From the NCBI GenBank assembly GCA_000320545.1, contig ADNK01003503.1:1-49733 (forward strand): a stretch of DNA of 49,733 nucleotides. The letters run 5' to 3'. Of this stretch, positions 15,420 to 23,385 are shown piece by piece (the stretch's first letter is position 1; the number at the start of each line of letters is the position of its first letter). The notes beneath the pieces were generated by a model. It was not told the DNA's origin. It worked only from the letters and a program-made list of their open reading frames with translations, and ran no database searches. This DNA is from Bigelowiella natans CCMP2755 (taxonomy: Eukaryota > Cercozoa > Chlorarachniophyceae). Position numbers and translations under genes: made by a program.

Positions 15420-16731
15420 TCTAAACTCATAAAATGAAATGAATGAGAGAGAGGAGGGGGGGGGGGGGAGGATAAATTTGGAACAATACCCAGGGTTCTT
15501 CGTTAGGATTCCAGTAGAAGGCAAGACCTTCAACACGGCCAACCTGTCGATAATAGAAAAGCACAATTTTATGTTTGTTGTCATATAGATCAAATGCTGC
15601 CTGCTCCTGCTATCGATAGTACATTTGTTCTAAACCTTATGTACTCGCGCTTTGGGAACGACAAAGCACTCATTTCCATCCTTATCCGTGGTGCAAATTG
15701 TGACTGATTTCGTTGTCATTCCAAACCCAAAGCTTTTGCCCGTGAGAATCCCTTCGTCTTGGATGCGAATATGAATATTTTCAATCGTAATCTGGAAACA
15801 ATTTAAAAATACCAGCATAAAAATCAAATGATATAAATATTAGATGGTGAATTGTTTTGCTGACCCGCAGATTCGCAACAATTTTATTGAAAAGTGTCTC
15901 CTGAAGGTCTACATCTTTGTCTTGAAGTAGTTCTGATTCTCGAATCCTTTTAGATATATTTGTCAAGACTAAGCTTTTCACATATTCACTAATGTACATT
16001 ACCTTGCCCTTTTGATAGTTCTGTTCTGTTTTGCCTCATAAGAAGTACTCATTTTGATCAGTTTCGAAAATATATAGACCTGTGTGAGGAGAAAGAGCAT
16101 GACAACTTAAACAAGGACGAAAGCTTGCTTCTTTGAAGTTGCAACCGACCCCTTTGAGGCGAATGTGCACTGGACTGGTAGCAAGAGAACGCCAAGGTAT
16201 ATGCATCTCAAGTTCCTAGTGATGATTGATGAAAGTTATAATATCCTCATTCTACATCCAGGTAAGATAGAACGATACATGATATTGATCATGAAGGGTG
16301 TTAGGGGCAAGGCGGAAGAAGAGTCATACCACCTTAATACAACCAGCTGTGATCTTAAGGGGCATCTTAAGAAAATCTAGCGCGCTGTCTTTGAGACGGA
16401 GATTCTTCATAACGATGTTACCACTCCATACTGCCAACTATTGTATTATTATTCCCACATACGGCCATACATGGCAGAAGAAGAAGAAGAAGAAGAAGAC
16501 GACAACACAGCGACTACTCAAATACGGTGCACCACCGATGTGTACGTATACATTATAGAGTAGACGAAGAATTATCAACCTGTAGATTATTCCTATCGAT
16601 ACCATCGACATATTCCCCAAGGTATCTTTGAAGAATTTTCTTTATACATATATGGAGGAAGGATAATTATGAATGACAGCAGCTCAATTTATCAATAACA
16701 AAAGACGAACCTCGAGGATAGTCTCGAACAT
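1..16731 (-). CDS. VPS13: VPS13-like bridge lipid-transfer protein, 5' part, 18 exons
   Basis: VPS13 proteins are very long hydrophobic-groove proteins that move lipids between organelles at membrane contact sites. Exons in transcript order (high to low coordinate): 16731-16711, 16639-16580, 16437-16333, 16215-16150, 16079-16003, 15946-15865, 15791-15636, 15543-15490, 15277-14999, 14912-14829, 14613-14237, 13997-13898, 13700-13593, 13272-13219, 12826-12097, 11756-11083, 10341-8351, 8156-1. All are GT-AG and every phase closes, giving 4391 codons with no stop before the edge. Family landmarks in order: MFETILE start, RYLGEYVDGID, LAVWSGNIVMKNLRL, HIPWRSLATSPVHIRLKGVY (chorein N), IENIHIRIQDEG, LAFYWNPNEEPW, CYILHPLNLQAKL, RQWWKYA near residue 410, SPRLVLPC then DLG, and repeated N-H/L-T adaptor-binding (VAB/SHR-BD) modules near residues 3185, 3630 and 4300, ending with QVIWGWEDL. 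Poly-Q, D, S and E insertions inflate it beyond the usual 3000-4000 aa. The true C-terminus (rest of VAB, ATG2-C/PH-like part) lies off the left edge. The family call is firm; the exon 5/6 and 17/18 junctions are the least certain. Confidence 0.93.
13865..13897. repeat. (AT)n tract at a VPS13 5' splice site
   Basis: An AT dinucleotide run lies in the intron after VPS13 exon 12 (13997-13898). The exon ends at 13898, and the intron opens GTAATATATATAT, so the repeat starts inside the donor site itself. The same intron carries a (TG)n run at about 13719-13748. A length change here could alter splicing. Confidence 0.8.
15350..15420. repeat. (TC)n and (CA)n microsatellites in a VPS13 intron
   Basis: A TC run (about 15350-15377) followed by a CA run (about 15380-15418) fills much of the intron between VPS13 exons 8 (15543-15490) and 9 (15277-14999). 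A poly-G stretch sits near 15457-15468. No coding signal is present on either strand here. Confidence 0.85.
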
Positions 16732-17294
16732 ATTACTACGATGAACTTAAATGTACAAATTGTTGTTCTTCGTAAGCATGGATAGCTCGGTGAAAAGTGG
16801 GCCTTAGAAAAGCAGCGATGTTAAAGTCGTCCTTTCTTCGGGACTGCTGTCTTGCTTTTCCAGGTCCCCCAACTTTTCTCTTATTCCTGGGCTATTGTTC
16901 CGAGAATGTGTTTATCGGAAATAATGGGATCATGTGGTTGTATCAGGAAGGTGAGGGAGACTATGGTAGGTGCACCATATCCGATGCCCTCGGTTCGGAA
17001 CCCCCCCGGTTGGTTCGATCGTTCGTTCTTGTTGTACCGGCAAGATCTACTACTACTACTACTAATGGTGGTTCTTTACCGGATTAATATTACCATTAAC
17101 ACATCATTTTTGTGTTTAATCATCCAACACTTATAACACTTTTCGTGGCGTAATTCGTGCAAAAAATAAATCGTCTAATAATTAAAAAATCGCCTCCTTG
17201 TTGCCAGTACACTACATGTAATGTCTTCAAAACCCAAATTTGTGCATTTCACAATCAGGTATTAGTATTCCTTTGGAGCGTCAGATTCTACGCA
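16732..17294. promoter_or_regulatory. divergent intergenic region between VPS13 and the sulfotransferase gene
   Basis: This 563-bp gap separates the VPS13 start codon (minus, 16731) from the first in-frame ATG of the sulfotransferase (plus, 17295). The genes point away from each other, so both promoters and 5' UTRs should lie here, possibly as a bidirectional promoter. I see no convincing TATA box or repeated motif. A short run of TAC triplets sits near 17045-17065. Extra upstream non-coding exons cannot be excluded. Confidence 0.45.
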
Positions 17295-18868
17295 ATGGGA
17301 TCTTTGCGCCCGATTCTCCTGTTCCTATCCTTCACTTTGAGCATTGCTGTGTGGATGAATCAAAATAATGAGCATCAACAACGACTCGACATTCAAGTAA
17401 ATGAGAAACAACCCCATAAATTTTTTGTTATCGCTATCCAGAGGTCTGGATCTGAGTGGCTAGGTAAGAATTCTCTGCCTTTCACTCAATCACTAGCTTT
17501 TCCTCATGCTTTAGTCATTAACATGAAGGTTCCCTCTTAAGGCATCACGACGACGTCATCTTCCACTACGGAGAATGTTGGCTGTATGAACAAAATAAAT
17601 CGGTTCATTGTCCGGCAATGATGATCCATCTTTTGTAGAAATCCGAAAAATCTGAAGCATTGCATTCAATGGATCAATGAGGTAAACATATGAATCCATG
17701 ACCTTTCGTACCCATAAGTACGCATTTCAGGAGAAACTACCCAGTAATTCATCTCTTGACGAGAAACTTGATCTGCTATATAGAACCAATACTCCGACGA
17801 AGGTAACGCGTGTTTTACAATGAAGCATTCTCTGAACCAAAAAAACTTGGGTAGGCATTGGCAATTGGGTTCAAATGGATGGTCAATCAAATTCCCGAAG
17901 GATATCATAAACTGCAAATGCTTTCGCATTATATCAACGCAAATAATGTTAGTGTTATTTCTTTAGGTAATCAAAGAAATATTATTGAGATTCATACTTA
18001 ATTCCTAGCCGGCATATGTATGAATGATATATCAATACTAGAACGCGAAAACCGTGTTCGGCATTGCTTCTCGCTCTTCGACGCGCACCAAAGGCACCTT
18101 CGTGGAGTCTCTGTACATAATGAGGCACATACATCTGAAAAGGCAAGTCTTACAAATCAGCATCTATCAATGTACTCCCCCTCCTGTTTCCCCATTCTCC
18201 TCACGATGTGCTAACGAACTATGCTTGGACAACGATAGAAAATCAAAGATGAAATCGTGTGGACGATAGGTATGAAAGAGTGGAATCATTGCATGCGCTG
18301 GTATGTCTAGCTTTGATCTCTTAACATAAAGATCAGCCATTAAATATAAAAGCTACTAATTTTTTTTAAAAAAATAGGTTCGACCATATGGAAAAAAATA
18401 GAGAGGAGCTTCTGTCATACATAGAACCTGGGAAAATCGTGCGAATTAAATACAGGGTTTTAAACAAAAGATCACTGAAGAAACAATTGGGCATACATAA
18501 ACTCATATGTGAATAAAAGTAGGAATACATATTATAAATATACAATTATGCACATATTTATTTATATATTTATATGTATGTATAATATTTCTTTATAAAC
18601 ATATGATATTTATATGCCATTGATACACGGCTGGCTTATTCGCGTTAATTAGGATTTGTGCTCGAATGAAACGGAAGAGCTTAGAAGATTACAGCTTTCT
18701 ATTGGTATCGGAGAGTTCAGAAAGTCGCAAGAAGTCCACGAACAAATGAAAATGCATAAATCTAATTTAAGTCGTCTTGTGAAGAACTGGGACGAGGTAG
18801 TTGAAATTCTTCCACATTATTGTTTGCGTGCGCCTATCAACAAAATATATTACTCGAAGAAGGCATGA
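17295..18868 (+). CDS. NodH/Stf0-like sulfotransferase, membrane-anchored, 9 exons
   Basis: A predicted 302-aa PAPS-dependent sulfotransferase. Exons: 17295-17463, 17529-17583, 17639-17681, 17731-17802, 17855-17966, 18042-18142, 18239-18300, 18378-18456, 18653-18868; all phases close. The N-terminus has one hydrophobic segment (about residues 4-21), fitting a type II signal anchor and a Golgi-lumen enzyme. Next comes the PAPS 5'-phosphosulfate loop VIAIQRSGSEWL, then LLRHHDDVIFHYGECWL, then AIGFKWMVNQ, and the 3'-phosphate site VSVISLERENRVRHCFS. The C-terminus has IKYRDLCSN and LVKNWDEVVEIL, as in bacterial NodH-type carbohydrate sulfotransferases and their algal relatives. Intron 6 is GC-AG (GAAAAG then GCAAGT); the others are GT-AG. 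The substrate is unknown; a sugar is the likely acceptor. The start codon is the first in-frame ATG before the anchor. Confidence 0.87.
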
Positions 18869-19284
18869 AGCAAAATGAATTAAATTTTCATAATTCTGTT
18901 ATATTTCCTGCTCCCATGTTCATAACTTAAAATCACTTCAGGTGTATCCAGAAATGGTGAAAATCTATCAAGGCTTTCCAATACAACAGTGGGTAACAGA
19001 AGCAGAGTGTCAAGGGACCTAATTGAACTCCGGTGCCCCGATATAGTGTGTCATAAGTATTAGCATTTAATCCATTATCCACTATCTTCCTGGATGCAAA
19101 CTAACCAAGCTCACAAATGTAGATGGGACAAAGATGCAAACCACTTTCTGCTCTAATAATCCTACTATTACTCTACTGCTACTACTCTACTAGTAGAAGG
19201 TGGTAGCAGTAGTACGTCCAATACTTACAGGATGAACAAATTTCTTTTTTTGCTACTAGTCCAGAGGCAGAATTGAATGTGCAT
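18869..19284. other. 3' flank of the sulfotransferase gene, no gene seen
   Basis: AT-leaning spacer. Near 19160-19215 imperfect inverted TAC/GTA-rich arms flank CTAGTAG and could form a hairpin in DNA or RNA. Nothing else is recognisable. Confidence 0.5.
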
Positions 19285-19621
19285 TGTCATGTAGCATGTT
19301 GCTGCTGTCATGCAAGCGTACTCGGGATTTAGCTAGATCTACATCTAGAGATGTGCATGCAGCAACCGAACTGCTAGACTGGCCAATGAGAATCTCATGA
19401 TGGTGAACTTGATCGAAGGACCCGCATGCCCAACTAGTCTAGTACTGAGTGATCAAGGCCAGTCTAGCTAGCTAGCAGTGCACATCTAGAAAGCTTCTAG
19501 AGATCTCTAGATTGAACTTCGATGCATTCCAGCATTCTAGCATTTTCATGTGGATTGCACGTGCAGTGTGACATCTACTAGCTAGCTGTCTAGCTGTGTA
19601 GCTAGCTAGACATTCAAGTGC
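19285..19621. other. CTAG/TGCA-rich left flank of the retrotransposon
   Basis: Composition changes sharply here from AT-rich unique DNA to sequence dense in TAGCTAGC, TCTAGA, GCATGC and CATG. The same style resumes at 26512 beyond the element, so the retrotransposon inserted into an existing repeat island. No ORF or recognisable domain is present. Confidence 0.6.
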
Positions 19622-19626
19622 ACCAC
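19622..19626. repeat. left target-site duplication ACCAC
   Basis: These five bases directly before the 5' LTR are repeated exactly after the 3' LTR at 26507-26511, marking the integration site. Confidence 0.9.
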
Positions 19627-20238
19627 TGTGGTCAGTTTGCGACCACCAAATGCATGCAAGCGCGCATGCACATGCATGAGTGCAAATGGTGGTGCATGTT
19701 GTGCTTTGTTGTGTCCAACATTTTCATGTGAGCATGTTCATGTGGGTTCAGGCTGTTGTGCCCACATCTCAGTTGGCCACATGGGGGCATGTGACGTGAG
19801 TTGCATGCCCAGAAACATTGTCATGGGAGGGGGCGTGCACATCCTGAAACATCCTTCTCGGTCATTTCCCCAACCGTGGATGTTTCCAGGAGCACCCTCG
19901 GCATTTCACTTGCGACAAGGAGTCGGCCTACGTGTTGCAACATTGCAGGGGAAAATGGCCTGCATTTTCCCTGACATTTCAGGCAACTGCTGCTGCGTGG
20001 CATGTTGCTGCTGGGGACGCTGTGTGCCCAGCACGTGATGTGCATTGGCGCGCAACGCGCCAGTTTGGCATGCTCTGAAAGACCCGCAAGCAAGCGGTGA
20101 GCTTTCTCCTTTGGTGGCATGCTCATGCATGCTCACATCGTGTTGTCCATTCAACAGGGTTTTGGTTTTGTGGATTTGAAGCATTGTCAAAGCATGCATT
20201 GCACAGTTGTGTTGTCAGCGCTGCGCAATGCAACTGCA
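19627..20238 (+). repeat. 5' LTR
   Basis: 612 bp, TGTGGTCAG to AACTGCA. It aligns without a gap to 25895-26506. About 45 differences, all transitions, mostly adjacent TG/CA swaps. The Gag frame opens within its last 120 bp. Confidence 0.95.
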
Positions 20239-23200
20239 CTGGCAGCGGACGAACTGCGTCAAGGGGAAGATCAAGGGAACTCATTTGGGGCTCAGGGGGA
20301 GCCCAGAAACCATGCAGAGGAAGCTGAGAGCAAGGAATCCAAGATTGAAAATCCGGAAGTTTCGACGGGTGGCCATGCGTCACGGGAAGGTGTCCCAGTG
20401 GCTCAGCCCGTGACTTCTGGACGTTCAAATGAGCTTGGATCGGGCGCCCGGCATTCCCTGACGGTGGATGAGGTTCTGGAGCAGTTTGGTGACCTGACTG
20501 TTTCAGCAGGCCGACGAGTTGCAAAGTGTGTTTTGCACTGCGACGGTGTTGACAAAGGTGTGTCTGGTTTGGTCAGAACGATGACTGCTGACTTGGAGTC
20601 GCGAGAGTTCGCATTTCATCGTTGTTTGGATGAGGGAACAACTTTGCGAACTTGGGCCTGCACGATGAAGAAATGCAGAGACCCAGATTGTGCTCCGCCA
20701 GGTGTGGTGGACAGGATGGAGCGGAAGGCCAAGCTGCAGCCTTCGGTCCGAGACATTGCGGGTGCCATCGACTCGTTTCGACGGCACTGCCCTGTCAAAG
20801 GCAAGCTGTGTGTGGCCACTGTGAGCCCGGCACAGTTCCGCAGGAATGCTCGTGGGCTTCACAATGAAATTGAAGCACACGCTGCTTTGGTCGGCCAAGC
20901 CGACTTGGGGTTCGGTTGTGAATGTCTCCAGACGTGTTTGTCCTCTCGTGCGCTTGAGAGGCTCCGTCGGGAGGCCACAAGGAATGCACATGCTTCTGAG
21001 AGCCCAGAGACCCAGTTTGAGATGGCTCTGCAGCACCTCTGCGATGAGGAGGATGAAGAGAAGCTTCAGCGCGACTTCGAGGATGAGCTCGATTTTCTTC
21101 GGCGAAAGCGGTGTCGATGTGTTGATGCGACACACCGGCAGTTTGGCGAGCTTCTTCTGGAGTTTGCTGGACTTCACTTTGGGCATGCTGACAAGTTGCG
21201 GTGCTTCCGGCGCTTGTTGGTGGGTCATCAGTCACGTGACAAGTTCATCGCGCCACTTGACGGATTTGCGCCGCACGACGTCGATGGACTTGTTGAGTTT
21301 TTGCGGCCACTGGAGGAGAGCCATTGCAAGTTTGCGGCTCATCCTCTGCACGCTGATGCATCCACAGTTGCAGGACCTGCGGTGCAACGCGAATGCGTGC
21401 ACTTTTCCAAACGTGGGAAGTGCAATTGCGGTGATGAGTGCAAATTTTTGCACATCAAGCAAAGTTCTGCAAGTGAGCAGAGTGAGCAGAAATCCAAGCA
21501 GTGCACCAAGGAGCAGCTTGATGAGGTGAAAAATCAAGACTGCAGGCTTTGTCTGAAAGGCAAGTGCCATCATGGGGACAAGTGCAAGTTCCGCCACAAT
21601 GCTGGGAGTCTTGATGCTGCTGGAGGGGCGAATGCTGATTTGGCCTCTCATGCCTGTGAGGAATCGGCGGATGCTCCAAGGCAAAACACGGAGGCATCGT
21701 TGCTGCAGGTCAACTCCCAGTCACTTCCCAAGTTGATGAAGGAAAGTGAGCGTCGTCACTGTGAACGAGACCCAAGTTTGAGGTCTCGGAAGAAAGCAAA
21801 ATGCTCCCTGCAGGCGGATGACGGCGCTGTTGCAGTGCTTGGGTCAATCGACGATGGCGCTCAACCTGCCACCATTTCAGAGGCTCCGTGCCAAAAGTTG
21901 AAGTCCTCTGGTGTCAGGTTTGGACGTGGGCCGATGGTGGGTGAGGTGGGTGGCCTTGGTTCATCGATTGAGAATGAAACTTTGCGGGAAGTCGATTTCA
22001 TGGTCCAGATCAAAAAACACAAAAAGCATGGAGCGCACGTTGAACTCCGAATTTGTGCTCTGGTGTCACCTGGACCGGTCTCGCAGGACTTTGCATTGGG
22101 CATGGGCACCCTTGACATGAATGGCATCAACTCTGTTGAGGATCCTGACCCAGCAAAGCGAATTGTCACCATTGATGGTGAAATCGTTGATTCACATCCG
22201 TGCAGCGTCGACGTGCTTTCGGCGACTGTTGTGACCGTCGTGGGCATGGATGTGCCTCCGATGGCAGCTGCTCCCGGCGAGATTTGCAGCATGGATGCTG
22301 ACGCCGTGGGAGAATTGCCTGGAGTGGAGGAGGCATCGTCTGCAGTTCGAAAAGAACCACAAAATGCCGTGGATCATGACTTTGTGAACAATCATGACCA
22401 CACGATCAATGCACAAGGTTTGCCTGATGTCGACATCAAATCGATGGCAAATCCCATCGAATCGGATGGAGTGCTTCTCCAGCGATCATCCAGCATTGCA
22501 CCGTCATCAGAGTTTGGCGACCAACGTGCAGTCGCTGACTCTGACTTGGCAAACGGCCACGTGCTGGACGTGCTTGATCGCTTGGAGAACGAGGTGGTGA
22601 CGAAGGAGAGCTTGCTGCCGGGTTCACAGCAATTCCATTGCCTTCGCACTGTCACTTGCCGCTTCCGGAAGTGTTTTGTCGTGAAACTGCCGGAGGTGGG
22701 AAAGCACGAGCTGCGGGAACCGCACGACGTCAAGCGATGGCTGAAGCCGGGCTGCAAGCCGGTTCGCCAGCGGCCTCACCACTTGGAGCCGAACAAACTT
22801 GAGCTCATGAAGCTCAAGCTCGACCAAATGGCAAGCGATGGGTCACGTCACGAGGTGACAAACGACACATCTGAGTGGGTGTCGCCAGCTTTTTGTGCAC
22901 ACGATGAAGGAAAAGCATCACCACGCGTCGTGGTGGCGATGGGTCGCTTGAACGAGCTCGTCGAGCTCGTGCACGCTGTTTGCCCTGTGACTCGGGACAC
23001 AACAAGAAAATCAATGAGTGCTCAATGGGTGACAGTCTCTGATGGCAAAGCTGCATGGAGACAGCTTGGGATGACTGAGTGTGCGAAAGTGGTGTTCGCA
23101 TTTGTTGCTCTGTTCGCGTCGTTTGCATCTGGCAAGCGACGGCTTGCCGATGGGGCACAAGAACGCTCCTCAAGTTTGGGTCGAGGAGATGGCCACAAGG

Positions 23201-23385
23201 TTCCTCGTTGGGACACCAAACGCTGTTGTGCATTTCGACGACTTCTTTGCCATTGGACAGTCGCCGATGCAAGCGCTTGCAGGTTTTGCCAAGTTTGTGC
23301 AACAGTGCGAAAAGTGCAACAATCATCAAAGTGCTGCCAAGTTGCACACTTTTCCCAAGCGACTTGCAGCAGTGGGTTTGATTGA
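20119..23385 (+). CDS. retrotransposon Gag plus N-terminal part of reverse transcriptase
   Basis: The open frame starts at an ATG inside the 5' LTR and stays open for 1088 codons, but it is meaningful only to about 23130, where RT continues in the next frame. The N-terminal half is a charged, helix-rich Gag-like region. Two CCCH zinc fingers follow: C-x8-C-x5-C-x3-H at 21394-21453 and C-x7-C-x5-C-x3-H at 21541-21597. They stand where Gag usually has CCHC knuckles and presumably bind RNA. A low-complexity linker follows, with no visible protease D-S/T-G motif. RT begins near 22665 (FVVKLPEVGKHEL), has the SEWVSPAF and VVAMGRLNEL blocks, and reaches motif A at VSDGKAAWRQLGMTE. After about residue 1005 the frame gives no RT homology, so the remainder to 23385 is out-of-frame read-through. 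No in-frame ATG was seen between the LTR end and well into Gag. Confidence 0.85.
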   Translation: MLMHAHIVLSIQQGFGFVDLKHCQSMHCTVVLSALRNATALAADELRQGEDQGNSFGAQGEPRNHAEEAESKESKIENPEVSTGGHASREGVPVAQPVTSGRSNELGSGARHSLTVDEVLEQFGDLTVSAGRRVAKCVLHCDGVDKGVSGLVRTMTADLESREFAFHRCLDEGTTLRTWACTMKKCRDPDCAPPGVVDRMERKAKLQPSVRDIAGAIDSFRRHCPVKGKLCVATVSPAQFRRNARGLHNEIEAHAALVGQADLGFGCECLQTCLSSRALERLRREATRNAHASESPETQFEMALQHLCDEEDEEKLQRDFEDELDFLRRKRCRCVDATHRQFGELLLEFAGLHFGHADKLRCFRRLLVGHQSRDKFIAPLDGFAPHDVDGLVEFLRPLEESHCKFAAHPLHADASTVAGPAVQRECVHFSKRGKCNCGDECKFLHIKQSSASEQSEQKSKQCTKEQLDEVKNQDCRLCLKGKCHHGDKCKFRHNAGSLDAAGGANADLASHACEESADAPRQNTEASLLQVNSQSLPKLMKESERRHCERDPSLRSRKKAKCSLQADDGAVAVLGSIDDGAQPATISEAPCQKLKSSGVRFGRGPMVGEVGGLGSSIENETLREVDFMVQIKKHKKHGAHVELRICALVSPGPVSQDFALGMGTLDMNGINSVEDPDPAKRIVTIDGEIVDSHPCSVDVLSATVVTVVGMDVPPMAAAPGEICSMDADAVGELPGVEEASSAVRKEPQNAVDHDFVNNHDHTINAQGLPDVDIKSMANPIESDGVLLQRSSSIAPSSEFGDQRAVADSDLANGHVLDVLDRLENEVVTKESLLPGSQQFHCLRTVTCRFRKCFVVKLPEVGKHELREPHDVKRWLKPGCKPVRQRPHHLEPNKLELMKLKLDQMASDGSRHEVTNDTSEWVSPAFCAHDEGKASPRVVVAMGRLNELVELVHAVCPVTRDTTRKSMSAQWVTVSDGKAAWRQLGMTECAKVVFAFVALFASFASGKRRLADGAQERSSSLGRGDGHKVPRWDTKRCCAFRRLLCHWTVADASACRFCQVCATVRKVQQSSKCCQVAHFSQATCSSGFD
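20240..20257 (+). other. candidate primer-binding site
   Basis: It starts TGGCAGCGGAC one base after the 5' LTR, as expected for a site pairing with a tRNA 3' CCA end. The matching tRNA cannot be named from this window. It overlaps the Gag frame. Confidence 0.55.

Noticed and set aside
19821-20199. Minus-strand frames inside both LTRs (also 25900-26404)
   Set aside because: Present in both LTRs only because the LTRs are copies; TG/CA-rich sequence lacks stops in several frames, and no domain is seen.
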